Below are positions 20,203 to 28,707 of a stretch of 64,000 bases of DNA, one piece after another. Positions within the stretch are counted from its first letter, which is position 1, and every line of letters begins with the position of its first letter. Made by a program: the position numbers and the translations under genes. Below the pieces are notes generated by a model, which was given only the letters and a program-made list of their open reading frames with translations, had not been told where the DNA came from and searched no databases. This DNA is from Pseudomonas sp. R4-35-07. GTDB taxonomy: Bacteria; Pseudomonadota; Gammaproteobacteria; Pseudomonadales; Pseudomonadaceae. The stretch lies in the NCBI RefSeq assembly GCF_003852235.1, contig NZ_CP027732.1, positions 5,766,001-5,830,000 on the forward strand, given 5' to 3'.

Positions 20203-20217
20203 TGTTATAGTATAACA
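20203..20217. promoter_or_regulatory. Zur-type operator 1
   Basis: TGTTATAGTATAACA is a perfect palindrome around a central G, matching the Pseudomonas Zur consensus GTTATANTATAAC. It lies in the 62-bp gap between zigA and the small secreted protein gene, so it could repress both. Confidence 0.85.
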
Positions 20218-20607
20218 ATGCAAATAAGCCAACCCTCCTTGCTCTTCGCGATTTGCGCCCTGTTATCAGCAGTGGCAGGACCTGCCTGTGCCCAACCCCC
20301 AAGCCTGCTAGCCAACTGCACCCGCAGCGCCAACCTGCTGGCCTGTGTCGACCCGCTGGGCAACGCCTATAGCGTGGCGACCGTTGGCAGCACCACGTAT
20401 CTGCGCGGGTTCGAAGTGATCGGCAAACGCTACTGGGCACAAACTAACAGCCGCTATGGGCAGCTGACGTTTTTTACCGGGTTGGCATCGGACGGTGAGG
20501 CATGGGTTGGCTACACGCGGCGCGTGGGCTGGACCACCCTTAACCGGTTCTCCAGTTCGGGTGGCGCCAGCGCCAGGTTCACCTGCAGCCGAATGACCGG
20601 CTGTTAG
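20218..20607 (+). CDS. Small secreted protein of the zinc-starvation island, unknown function
   Basis: The protein has 129 residues. A signal peptide of about 25 residues ([19 protein letters not shown]) is followed by a mature domain with four Cys at 34, 43, 123 and 129, near the two ends, which could form two disulfides or bind metal. The start of the ORF directly abuts the Zur-type palindrome, and no ribosome site is visible, so the message could be leaderless, or an upstream TTG at 20194 could be used. The position between zigA and the amidase suggests zinc-starvation control. I do not recognise the family. Its stop overlaps that of the amidase by 4 bp. Confidence 0.65.
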   Translation: MQISQPSLLFAICALLSAVAGPACAQPPSLLANCTRSANLLACVDPLGNAYSVATVGSTTYLRGFEVIGKRYWAQTNSRYGQLTFFTGLASDGEAWVGYTRRVGWTTLNRFSSSGGASARFTCSRMTGC

Positions 20608-21815
20608 ACCTGGTTGTTCTTCTGCTCCTGCACCCAGGCCATGTAGCTGTTCATTGGAGGGTTCTTCTCGAAGTATGTTTTCAGCCCGTTGAACAAGCCG
20701 TCCGCCACTGCCTGTTGATGGCGCGCCGTCACCAGCCGCTGGGCGTCCTGGGTGTTGGAGATAAACCCGGTCTCGACCAGGATCGACGGCACGTCGGGCG
20801 ATTTGAGCACCGCGAAGCCAGCCTGCTCCACACGCTTCTGATGCAAGCTGGTGATGTTTTGCAGGCTGCCCAACACCGCGCTGCCCAGTTGCAGGCTGGA
20901 GGCGATGGTGGCGTTCATCGACATGTCGAGAATCACGCCCGCGAGCATCGGGTCCTTGTCCTTCAGGTTGAGTAACGTCGTGGCGCCCAGCAGATCCGCG
21001 CCGTTTTCGCGCTGTGCCATGAAACGCGCGGTTGCCGAGGTGGCACCGCCCTCGGACAACGCATACACCGAGGCCCCCGATGCGGTGAGCCTGGGTGCCG
21101 CGTCGGCATGCACCGAGATGAACATATCGGCTTTGTGCTGGCGGGCGATGTCCACGCGCTTGCGTAAAGGCACGAAAAAGTCATCGTTGCGCACCAGCTT
21201 TACATCGAAACCCTTTTCGCGTTTCAAGCGTTTAGCCAGCAACTGGGCAATCGACAACACCACGTCTTTTTCCCGCTGGCCTTTGGAGCCGATGGCGCCG
21301 GGGTCTTTGCCGCCATGGCCAGGGTCGACCACCACGATGATGTCGCGCCTGGGATGAGCTTTATCCACCGGCGCGATCAATGGCGCAGGCTCAGCGGCGA
21401 TTTGACGAGGCGCCGAGGTGGCGCGAGTCAGGTCGAGTACCAGGCGATGACCCTGACCTTCCTGGGGCGGCAATAAAAAACTGTTGAGCTGCATCGGTGC
21501 GGCCAGGTCCAGTACGATGCGGGTGTCGGCCTTGCCAAAATGCCCGGAGCGAATCGAGGTAATTCCGCTGTTCTTCAGCATCAACTGGGAGAAGTCTCCA
21601 CTGAGCCCGGCGCCGCTCAGGTCAATGATCACGCGATCCGGGGCGGCCAGGGAAAACGTCTTGTATTGCACCGGCCCGCTGAGGTCGAACACCAGCCGCA
21701 GCTTATCCTCCGAACGCCACAGGCGCGCATTGCGGATTTGCGTGGCGCAGGCCCCCGGCGGCAAGGCGAACAAGGGGCTGACCAGCAGCAGGTTGAGGAG
21801 CTGACGTCTGTGCAT
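20604..21815 (-). CDS. N-acetylmuramoyl-L-alanine amidase, AmiA/AmiC type
   Basis: The protein has 403 residues. A signal peptide with a twin-arginine start (HRRQLLNLLLVSPLFALPPG) suggests Tat export, as for E. coli AmiA and AmiC. An AMIN domain follows (about 30-130, RLVFDLSGPVQYKTF), then a zinc-dependent amidase_3 domain (about 170-385) with VDPGHGGKDPGAIG, ISVHADA and SILVETGFISN, whose His and Glu residues bind zinc and act in catalysis. It cleaves peptide stems from peptidoglycan in the periplasm. It lies divergent from folE2 across a Zur-type site, so it may be a zinc-starvation backup for the main amidases. The ATG at 21815 has only a weak ribosome site. Confidence 0.9.
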   Translation of the reverse strand: MHRRQLLNLLLVSPLFALPPGACATQIRNARLWRSEDKLRLVFDLSGPVQYKTFSLAAPDRVIIDLSGAGLSGDFSQLMLKNSGITSIRSGHFGKADTRIVLDLAAPMQLNSFLLPPQEGQGHRLVLDLTRATSAPRQIAAEPAPLIAPVDKAHPRRDIIVVVDPGHGGKDPGAIGSKGQREKDVVLSIAQLLAKRLKREKGFDVKLVRNDDFFVPLRKRVDIARQHKADMFISVHADAAPRLTASGASVYALSEGGATSATARFMAQRENGADLLGATTLLNLKDKDPMLAGVILDMSMNATIASSLQLGSAVLGSLQNITSLHQKRVEQAGFAVLKSPDVPSILVETGFISNTQDAQRLVTARHQQAVADGLFNGLKTYFEKNPPMNSYMAWVQEQKNNQV

Positions 21816-21897
21816 GACCAATACCGCAAATAAAGGAGCGTCCCTGCTCAACGTGGCTGAAGAAAGGCTGGAGCAGAAATTTCATCGTCGAGGTAAT

Positions 21898-21912
21898 TGT
21901 TATACTATAACA
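21898..21912. promoter_or_regulatory. Zur-type operator 2
   Basis: TGTTATACTATAACA is a perfect palindrome apart from its central base, and differs from operator 1 only there. It lies between the amidase and folE2, 31 bp before the folE2 start. Confidence 0.87.
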
Positions 21913-21943
21913 TGTCGAATCATTTCCAACGATGGACCTGCTT

Positions 21944-22834
21944 ATGAATGCGCTGACTCTGCCGGATATCGCCACGCAGGCTTCACGCCAAGCCTTGCCA
22001 CTCGACTGGGTGGGCATGTGCGGCATCGCCTTGCCGGTTCTGCTCGAGGGCCAACGTCTGCCTGCCACCGCCGATGCAGGGGTGAGCCTGGACGATGGCT
22101 TGGCCCGTGGTATTCATATGTCACGCCTGTACCTGGCGCTGCAGGTGTTCGACCAGCAACCGCTTACGCCTGCACTTCTGCGTAATGTACTGCAGCGCTT
22201 TCTCGACACACATGAAGATTTATCTAACAACGCCTACCTGCGGATCCACACCCATTTACTGTTGAAACGCCCCGCCCTGGTCAGCCCATTGGACGGTTGG
22301 AAGCGCTACCCGGTAAGCATCGAGGCACGTCTGGAAAACCAGATGTTCCACGTGGAACTAAAAATTGACGTTGCTTATTCCTCGACCTGCCCGTGTTCCG
22401 CTGCCCTTGCCAGGCAATTGATTCAGCAGCAATTTCTCGAAGATTTCGCCAACACGCCATTGCGGCATGCAGACGTGTTGACCTGGCTCGGCAGCACCAA
22501 TGGCATCGTTGCCACGCCCCACAGTCAGCGCAGCAGCGCACAGTTGCATGTGCAACTGCAAGGCGACCAATTGTCCGTCATCGATTTGATCAACGCTGCC
22601 GAAGCCGCGCTCGGCACCGCTGTGCAAACCGCAGTGAAGCGTGCCGACGAACAAGCCTTCGCGCTGGCCAACGGGCAGAACCTGATGTTCTGCGAAGACG
22701 CCGCCCGCCGCCTGAACCTCGCCTTGAAACGCTCGGATGCGGTCAAAGCCTTCCACCTCAAAGTGATCCACGCTGAAAGCCTGCACGCGCACGATGCCGT
22801 GGCTGAAAGCCGTTGGACGAGACCCTCCCCATGA
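21944..22834 (+). CDS. folE2: GTP cyclohydrolase FolE2 (zinc-independent type IB)
   Basis: The protein has 296 residues. GIHMSRLYLALQ, VAYSSTCPCSAAL (with the catalytic Cys) and QRSSAQLHVQLQ are FolE2 signatures. It makes dihydroneopterin triphosphate, the first step to folate, and replaces the zinc enzyme FolE when zinc is scarce because it accepts Mn2+ and other metals. Control by the Zur-type site just upstream agrees with this. ATG at 21944 is chosen; one at 21932 is in frame. A parS-type 16-mer lies inside the gene at 22344. The stop overlaps the znuC start (ATGA), so the gene is cotranscribed with the zinc transporter. Confidence 0.92.
   Translation: MNALTLPDIATQASRQALPLDWVGMCGIALPVLLEGQRLPATADAGVSLDDGLARGIHMSRLYLALQVFDQQPLTPALLRNVLQRFLDTHEDLSNNAYLRIHTHLLLKRPALVSPLDGWKRYPVSIEARLENQMFHVELKIDVAYSSTCPCSAALARQLIQQQFLEDFANTPLRHADVLTWLGSTNGIVATPHSQRSSAQLHVQLQGDQLSVIDLINAAEAALGTAVQTAVKRADEQAFALANGQNLMFCEDAARRLNLALKRSDAVKAFHLKVIHAESLHAHDAVAESRWTRPSP
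22344..22359. other. parS: Candidate parS (ParB-binding) site inside folE2
   Basis: TGTTCCACGTGGAACT contains the 14-bp perfect palindrome GTTCCACGTGGAAC, the core of P. aeruginosa parS sites. It is the only such palindrome I found among the CACGTG sites of the window. ParA and ParB are encoded 35 kb to the right. Confidence 0.7.
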
Positions 22835-23499
22835 TCATCTGCAACGCTTTGCGCTGGGGCGCCCCGAGCCAACCGCTGACCCCCGCCGTGGATTTCACCC
22901 TGGCAAAGGGCAGTCTCACTGGCGTCATCGGCCCCAATGGCTTTGGCAAAAGCAGCCTGCTCAAAGTCATCGCCGGCCTGCAAAAGCCGCTGGCGGGGAC
23001 CGTCAGCGTCGCTGTTCCACGCCGTGGCGGCTTGGCGTTCCTGCCTCAGCAGCAACACCTGGACCGCCAGTTCCCCATCAGCCTGCAAGAACTGGTTGCC
23101 GCCGGATTCTGGGGCACCCGGCTCACACCACCGCAACGCAGCGAGCGCCTGCAAACCGTGCTGGAAGACTGGTGCCTCAGCGGCCTGGAGCAACGCCCAT
23201 TGATGGCGCTGTCTGGCGGCCAGCTGCAACGCGCCCTGCTCGCCCGCATGAGCCTGACCGACGCACCGGTCCTGCTGCTCGACGAACCTCACGCGGCCCT
23301 CGACGAAGAAGGCCAGGCGCTGTGCTGGAAACACATCCACGCCTGGCACGAAGCGGGCCGCACGCTGATGGTGGTCTGCCATGACCTGGCGTCGGTGCGC
23401 CACCACACTCCGCATGTGCTGCACATCAAAAGCACCGGCTGCGCATTGGGCCCGAGCAAAGAGCTGATCCGCCCACAACCGCAATTGCAGGTGGCCTGA
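22831..23499 (+). CDS. znuC: Zinc ABC transporter ATPase (ZnuC-like)
   Basis: The protein has 222 residues. Walker A is GPNGFGKSS, the signature is LSGGQLQRALLAR, Walker B is VLLLDEPHAALD, and the switch His is in VVCHD. The second Gly-x-Gly residue is Phe rather than the usual Ala or Ser, still within the consensus. It powers import through the permease just downstream. ATG 22831 overlaps the folE2 stop and is preferred to a TTG at 22813. Pseudomonads also have a znuABC locus beside zur; no zur is here, so this may be a second, low-zinc transporter. Confidence 0.88.
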   Translation: MIICNALRWGAPSQPLTPAVDFTLAKGSLTGVIGPNGFGKSSLLKVIAGLQKPLAGTVSVAVPRRGGLAFLPQQQHLDRQFPISLQELVAAGFWGTRLTPPQRSERLQTVLEDWCLSGLEQRPLMALSGGQLQRALLARMSLTDAPVLLLDEPHAALDEEGQALCWKHIHAWHEAGRTLMVVCHDLASVRHHTPHVLHIKSTGCALGPSKELIRPQPQLQVA

Positions 23500-24365
23500 T
23501 GCACTTTGCTGCTCACTTGTGGATGCCCTTTGTCGACTTCGTCTTCATGCGCCGCGCGCTGATCGGCGGCCTGGTACTCGCCTGCAGCACGGCGCCGCTG
23601 GGCGTGTTTCTGATCCTGCGGCGCATGAGCCTGATCGGTGACGCCGTGGCCCACGGCATTCTGCCCGGTGCCGCCCTGGGCTTCTGGTTCGCCGGGTTGA
23701 GCCTGCCGGCACTGACTATCGGCGGCCTCGGTGCGGGCCTGAGCATGGCCGGGCTATCCGCCTGGATCACCCGCCGCACCGGCCTGCGTGAAGACGCCAG
23801 CCTTGCCGCCATCTACCCTATCTCCCTCGCTGCCGGCGTGCTGATCCTGGGCATCGCCGGCAAGCGCCTGGACCTTTTGCACCTGCTGTTCGGCTCGGCC
23901 CTGGCCGTGGATGAGACCACCCTCACCGGCATGCTCTGGGTCTGCGGCTTGAGCCTGATCGCCATGGCGCTGATCTACAAACCGCTGCTGCTCGATACGC
24001 TCGACCCGCTGTTTCTGCAAACCGTCAGCCGCCTCGGCCCGCTCGCCCACGGGCTGTTCCTGACCCTGGTGGTGCTGAACCTGGTCATCGGTTTCCAGGC
24101 CATCGGCGCCTTGATGGTGGTGGGTTTGATGATGTTGCCGGCCATCGCTTCGCGCTTCTGGAGCCGGCGCCTGCCGGTGCTGATCGCAGTATCGGCCGTG
24201 CTGGGATGCCTGTCGGTGTGGCTGGGATTATTGCTGTCGTTCTACTACTCACTGCCCAGCGGCCCGGCCATCGTGCTGGTGGCGGGCGCCGGGTATGCGT
24301 TGTCCGTGGTTTTCGGTCCGGTGCACGGCTTGCTGCGCCGCCCGCCCTTGCTTACATCCCAATGA
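23499..24365 (+). CDS. znuB: Zinc ABC transporter permease (ZnuB-like)
   Basis: The protein has 288 residues and about eight or nine membrane helices. RRMSLIGDAVAHGILPGAAL and FQAIGALMVVGLMMLPAIAS are the conserved loops of the ZnuB/MntB permease family. The ATG overlaps the znuC stop (TGATG). It forms the membrane channel for the metal captured by the ZnuA-like protein encoded next. Confidence 0.9.
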   Translation: MHFAAHLWMPFVDFVFMRRALIGGLVLACSTAPLGVFLILRRMSLIGDAVAHGILPGAALGFWFAGLSLPALTIGGLGAGLSMAGLSAWITRRTGLREDASLAAIYPISLAAGVLILGIAGKRLDLLHLLFGSALAVDETTLTGMLWVCGLSLIAMALIYKPLLLDTLDPLFLQTVSRLGPLAHGLFLTLVVLNLVIGFQAIGALMVVGLMMLPAIASRFWSRRLPVLIAVSAVLGCLSVWLGLLLSFYYSLPSGPAIVLVAGAGYALSVVFGPVHGLLRRPPLLTSQ

Positions 24366-24376
24366 GGTGTTTTCCG

Positions 24377-25255
24377 ATGCGCGCTCTACTTGTGCTGTTC
24401 AGTCTGCTGTTGCCCCTCTCGATGGCCCAGGCCGCCGATAAACTCCAAGTGGTCACCAGCTTCAGTATTCTCGATGACATCACCCACCAGATCGGTGGCG
24501 ATCATATCCAGATCAGCAACATGGTCGGCCCGGACGCCGACGCCCACACCTACGAACCCACGCCGGACGACGCCAAGGCGTTGCTCAAGGCCAGACTCAT
24601 CATCAAGAACGGCCTAGGCTTCGAGCCTTGGCTGGACCGCCTGGTGAGCAGCACCGAGACCAAGGCCACGGTGGTCACCGCCAGCAAAGGCGTGATCTCC
24701 CACACCATGGACGAGGACGGCGAGACCATCCCGGACCCACACGCCTGGCACAATCTGGCCAACGCCGAGATTTACGTCAACAACATCACCAAGGCCCTGG
24801 TGATCGCCGACCCGGCCAACCAGGCGGACTACCTGCGCAACAGCCAGGCCTACCTGAAAGAAATCCACCGCGTGTTGGCCGAAGCCAAGGCCAAGTTCGG
24901 CGCACTGCCGGCGGGTAACCGCCGTATCGTGACCTCCCATGACGCCTTCGGTTACCTGGGCCAGGCCTATGGCATCCAGTTCCTCGCGCCACAAGGTTTG
25001 TCCACCGAGCGCGAACCATCAGCCGCCGAAGTGGCCGCGCTGATCACCCAGATTCGCCAGGACAAGGTCAAGGCCGTGTTCATGGAGAACATCAAGGACT
25101 CACGCCTGCTCAAGCAAATTGCCGACGAAAGCGGCGCGCAGATCGGCGGCACGCTGTACTCCGACGCCCTCGCCACCGAAGGCCCGGCCAGCACGTTTAT
25201 CGGGCTGTTCGAATACAACCTCAATACCTTGTGCGCGGCTCTGGGCACACCATGA
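24377..25255 (+). CDS. znuA: Zinc ABC transporter substrate-binding protein (ZnuA-like)
   Basis: The protein has 292 residues with a signal peptide (MRALLVLFSLLLPLSMAQA). It is a cluster A-I metal-binding protein: DADAHTYEPTPDD supplies the first His, PDPHAWHN the second, TSHDAFGYLG the third and TLYSDAL a likely Asp ligand. The His-rich loop of classical ZnuA is reduced to about 15 residues with one His, so Mn2+ is possible, but the Zur-type site and folE2 upstream favour zinc. GAGG lies 9 bp before the ATG at 24377, which is preferred to the earlier open frame that overlaps znuB. Confidence 0.88.
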   Translation: MRALLVLFSLLLPLSMAQAADKLQVVTSFSILDDITHQIGGDHIQISNMVGPDADAHTYEPTPDDAKALLKARLIIKNGLGFEPWLDRLVSSTETKATVVTASKGVISHTMDEDGETIPDPHAWHNLANAEIYVNNITKALVIADPANQADYLRNSQAYLKEIHRVLAEAKAKFGALPAGNRRIVTSHDAFGYLGQAYGIQFLAPQGLSTEREPSAAEVAALITQIRQDKVKAVFMENIKDSRLLKQIADESGAQIGGTLYSDALATEGPASTFIGLFEYNLNTLCAALGTP

Positions 25256-25279
25256 TTCGCAATGCCTGATGGTTCTGCG

Positions 25280-25801
25280 TCAAGCGCGAGGTTTGACGGT
25301 ACCGCAATCGTTGCCCAGCCATTGCGCGTGAGTGTCCAGGCTGCCCTTTTGCTGGATGCCGGTGGCATTGAAGGTGCCGTTGACGGTGGTGGTGAATTCT
25401 TTCTGGCTCTGGAAAGTCGCCACGCCTACGCCTTGGGCTTTCGGGCAACTGAAGCGGAATTTCCATTGGTTGCCGGTCTTGTCGGTCACTTGCTGTTTGC
25501 AACCCGATTGCGGGTCCGTCAGGGGGATGGAGTCGGACGCGACCTGAGCCGGCGTCAGGCACACCTGCACGCCTTTACCGGCCATGGTGATGCCCTGTTT
25601 TTCCAGCATGGCGCGCTGTTCGGGGGTCATCTGTTGCTTGAGTTGACCGAGAATCAGGGACAGGTCCGGCAGGTCCTGGTTGTCGACTTTCATATTGCTG
25701 GTCGTCAATTCCCACAAGCCCGGCGCCAACATCTGTGCCTGTGCTGCCACCGGCAGCGACAAACCAACAACCATGGATAAACAGAGCAGACGAGCATTCA
25801 T
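25280..25801 (-). CDS. DUF3617 secreted protein
   Basis: The protein has 173 residues, a signal peptide (ARLLCLSMVVGLSLPVAAQA) and the DUF3617 start PGLWELT. Two or three Cys pairs in the mature part (CLTPAQ, GCKQQV, FSCPKA, NDCGTV) may form disulfides, as is usual in the periplasm. Function is unknown. GGAG lies 7 bp before ATG 25801. It converges with znuA, with 24 bp between the stops. Confidence 0.82.
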   Translation of the reverse strand: MNARLLCLSMVVGLSLPVAAQAQMLAPGLWELTTSNMKVDNQDLPDLSLILGQLKQQMTPEQRAMLEKQGITMAGKGVQVCLTPAQVASDSIPLTDPQSGCKQQVTDKTGNQWKFRFSCPKAQGVGVATFQSQKEFTTTVNGTFNATGIQQKGSLDTHAQWLGNDCGTVKPRA

Positions 25802-25931
25802 CGGGTAACTCCTGGGCAATTGTGGGCGTTAGACGCCGCAAAGGTGCCAGTGTTGCACGGCAAATAAAATAGCGACATTCACTGTGGAACATGGTCTGTT
25901 ACGCATTGGACTGCCCGGAGTAATGTCGTTC

Positions 25932-27371
25932 ATGGATTTTTTTGGCCCGCACCTGCTCGCCTACTTCATTGCCACGCTGCATTTTTTCGGGAGCCTCGCC
26001 GCGATCCATGCGGTACTGACCGTCAGGACCGCCCAAGGCTCGATTGCCTGGGCGTTGTCGCTGATGTTCATGCCTTACCTCACACTGATTCCCTACCTGA
26101 TTTTCGGCCGCAGCACCTTCGACGCCTACATCCAGGCGCGTCGCCAGGCCAACCAGGAAATGCACACGGCCATCGCCGAATTGAACTGGCGCCCCTGGGT
26201 CGAGGAGGCGCTGGCCGCGCGCAATTCCAATGCCTACGCCTCTTTGCGCGCCATGCCCAAATTGGGCCGCATGCCCTGTCTGGCCAATAACCAGGTGCAG
26301 TTGCTGATTAACGGCGACGCCACCTTCAGCGCAATCTTCGAGGCCATCGGCAGCGCAAAAACCGCTGTGCTGTTCCAGTTCTTCATCATTCATGACGATG
26401 AACTCGGTCGCCAACTGCACAGGTTGCTCACGGCAAAAGCGGCCGAAGGCGTGGATATTTACGTGCTCTACGACCGCATCGGCAGCCACGCCCTGCCCCA
26501 TCGTTATGTGCAGTCGCTGCGCGACGCGGGTGTCAACGTCAAAGCCTTCGCCACCCGCAGCGGCTGGCTGAATCGCTTTCAGGTCAACTTTCGCAACCAC
26601 CGCAAGATCGTGGTGGTGGACGGCATCACCGGGTTTGTCGGCGGGCACAATGTGGGCGATGAATACCTCGGTAAAAAGCCGCCCCTGTCGCCATGGCGCG
26701 ATACCCATGTGCAGGTCACCGGCCCGGTGGTGGCGTGCTTGCAAGAGTCGTTTGCCGAAGACTGGTTCTGGGCCGCACGCGAACTGCCACCCCTGATTCT
26801 GCCGGACGCTTACCCCGAGAATGGCGTGCTCTGCCAATTGCTCGCCAGCGGCCCGGCCGACGCGTATGAAACTTGCTCGCTGTTTTTCGTCGAGGCCATT
26901 CACGCCGCGACCGAACGCGTGTGGATCACAAGCCCGTATTTCATTCCCGACGAAGCCGTATTCGCCGCCCTGCGCCTGGCGGTCTTGCGCGGGGTCGACG
27001 TACGCCTGTTACTGCCATCGCGCCCTGATCACCGTATCGTCTACGCCGCCTCCAGCCTTTACGCGATCGAAGCGGTACGCGCCGGCGTGCGAGTGTTCCG
27101 CTATACGCCGGGCTTTCTGCATCAGAAGGTGGTGCTGGTGGACAGCGAAATCAGCGCCATTGGCAGTGCGAACATGGACAACCGTTCGTTCCGGCTCAAT
27201 TTCGAAGTGATGTTGCTGACGGTCGATGAAGCCTTCGCCAAACAGGTGGAACGGATGCTGCTGGACGACTTCGCCCTGGCCCATGAAGTCAGCCAGGAGG
27301 AAAGCCGCGAAACCCGGCGCCTGCAACAGCTGGGCATGCGCGTGGCGCGCTTGATCTCGCCGATTCTGTAA
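25932..27371 (+). CDS. cls: Cardiolipin synthase
   Basis: The protein has 479 residues. Two N-terminal membrane segments (about 10-30 and 38-58) are followed by two PLD domains with HKD motifs: HRKIVVVDG near residue 223 and HQKVVLVDS near 400, each with a downstream Asn and Gly pattern. It joins phosphatidylglycerol to a second phospholipid to make cardiolipin at the inner membrane. The ATG at 25932 starts the conserved part; 25923 is also possible, but GGAG then lies only 2 bp away. Confidence 0.93.
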   Translation: MDFFGPHLLAYFIATLHFFGSLAAIHAVLTVRTAQGSIAWALSLMFMPYLTLIPYLIFGRSTFDAYIQARRQANQEMHTAIAELNWRPWVEEALAARNSNAYASLRAMPKLGRMPCLANNQVQLLINGDATFSAIFEAIGSAKTAVLFQFFIIHDDELGRQLHRLLTAKAAEGVDIYVLYDRIGSHALPHRYVQSLRDAGVNVKAFATRSGWLNRFQVNFRNHRKIVVVDGITGFVGGHNVGDEYLGKKPPLSPWRDTHVQVTGPVVACLQESFAEDWFWAARELPPLILPDAYPENGVLCQLLASGPADAYETCSLFFVEAIHAATERVWITSPYFIPDEAVFAALRLAVLRGVDVRLLLPSRPDHRIVYAASSLYAIEAVRAGVRVFRYTPGFLHQKVVLVDSEISAIGSANMDNRSFRLNFEVMLLTVDEAFAKQVERMLLDDFALAHEVSQEESRETRRLQQLGMRVARLISPIL

Positions 27372-27372
27372 C

Positions 27373-27406
27373 AAATGTGGGAGGGGGCAAGCCCCCTCCC
27401 ACATTT
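27373..27406. repeat. Single compact REP palindrome
   Basis: AAATGTGGGAGGGGGC-AA-GCCCCCTCCCACATTT is a perfect 16-bp inverted repeat with a 2-bp loop. It lies between convergent cls and cfa, so it may act as a two-way terminator. It is a collapsed doublet of the family at 5071. Confidence 0.88.
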
Positions 27407-27433
27407 GGTCCTTCAGTGTTCTGAAGAAACGGG

Positions 27434-28618
27434 TCAGCGGTAGATATCCTCCCGCGTCCACGGCAGTTCATGGCTGCCATCGGCATGGGGTTTTACCGCC
27501 AGGATCTGATGCAGGTTGATCCAACCCCGCGCAAAGGCATAGGCGCAACCCGCCAGGTACAGGCGCCAGATACGCAAGGCGTGCTCCGGCACCATCTTCG
27601 CCGCTGCTTCGAGGTTGTCCTCCAGGCGCTCGCTCCAATGGTCCAGCGTACGGGCGTAGTGCAGGCGCAGGCTTTCGACGTCCACCACTTCCAGCCCGAC
27701 TTCGCTGATTTCGGCCGTCATCATCGCCAGGTGCGGCAGCTCGCCGTTGGGGAACACGTAGCGCTCGATAAAGTCCCCGGCGCCACGGCCCACGGGACGG
27801 CCGTCGGTGTGTTTGGCAGTAATGCCATGGTTCATCACCAGACCGCCCTCACGCACGGCGCCGTGCAGAATCTGACAGTATTGCGCCAGGTTGGCGTGGC
27901 CGACATGTTCGAACATGCCCACGCTCACCACTTTGTCGAAACGGCCGTCCTGAGGCAGGTCGCGGTAGTCGAGCAGCTGCAGGTCGACCTGGTCCTCCAG
28001 GCCTTCGGCCTTCACCCGCTCCTGGGCCAGGGCCAGTTGTTCCTTGCTCAAGGTAATCCCAAACACCTTGACCCCGAATTCCCGCGCCGCAAACCGCGCC
28101 AGCCCGCCCCATCCACATCCCACATCGAGCAGATACTCACCCGGCTGCAGCCGCAATTTGCGGCACAGATGGCGGAATTTGTCTTGTTGGGCCTGGTCGA
28201 TGGACTCGCTGCCGGTTTCGAAATAACCGCAGGAATACACCATGTCCTGGTCCAGCCATAGCTGGTAGAACTCGTTGGACAGGTCGTAATGGTAGGAAAT
28301 GGCCGCCGCGTCGGTCGCCTTGTCGTGGATCGAGCGCACCGGCCGAGGGCCATCGTCGTCTTCGATCAAGGCGTGACTCAACTCGTCACATACCCTGATC
28401 ACCTCGGCGATGGAGCCTTCCAGCTCCAGTTTGCCCTCGACGAAGGCTTCGCCCAGGGCGTCGAGCGTGGGATGGGTCAGTTGTGAGACGACCGTAGGGT
28501 CCTTGACCACGATGGTCACACTGGGCTCGGGGCCCAGGTTGAATTCATGGCCGTCCCAGAGTCGAAGACGCAGCGGTAGCTGAAGATTCTGTAAGGCCGG
28601 TGGAAGTTGCGCGAGCAT
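27434..28618 (-). CDS. cfa: Cyclopropane-fatty-acyl-phospholipid synthase
   Basis: The protein has 394 residues. A lipid-binding N-terminal domain (about 1-110) precedes a SAM methyltransferase with YHYDLSNEFYQLWLD, LLDVGCGWGG (SAM motif I) and VSVGMFEHVGH, all hallmark Cfa motifs. It adds a methylene group from S-adenosylmethionine to unsaturated acyl chains of membrane lipids, usually in stationary phase. GGGGGA lies 7 bp before the ATG. The family in pseudomonads has two members, cfaA and cfaB; I cannot tell which this is. Confidence 0.9.
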   Translation of the reverse strand: MLAQLPPALQNLQLPLRLRLWDGHEFNLGPEPSVTIVVKDPTVVSQLTHPTLDALGEAFVEGKLELEGSIAEVIRVCDELSHALIEDDDGPRPVRSIHDKATDAAAISYHYDLSNEFYQLWLDQDMVYSCGYFETGSESIDQAQQDKFRHLCRKLRLQPGEYLLDVGCGWGGLARFAAREFGVKVFGITLSKEQLALAQERVKAEGLEDQVDLQLLDYRDLPQDGRFDKVVSVGMFEHVGHANLAQYCQILHGAVREGGLVMNHGITAKHTDGRPVGRGAGDFIERYVFPNGELPHLAMMTAEISEVGLEVVDVESLRLHYARTLDHWSERLEDNLEAAAKMVPEHALRIWRLYLAGCAYAFARGWINLHQILAVKPHADGSHELPWTREDIYR

Positions 28619-28707
28619 GAGTAGTCCCCCCTTGTTTCAGACGTCTGCTGTGAGGGTAGACCATCCAAAATAAAGTAGGAAGCTATCGATTAAATAACTG
28701 CCTGCCA

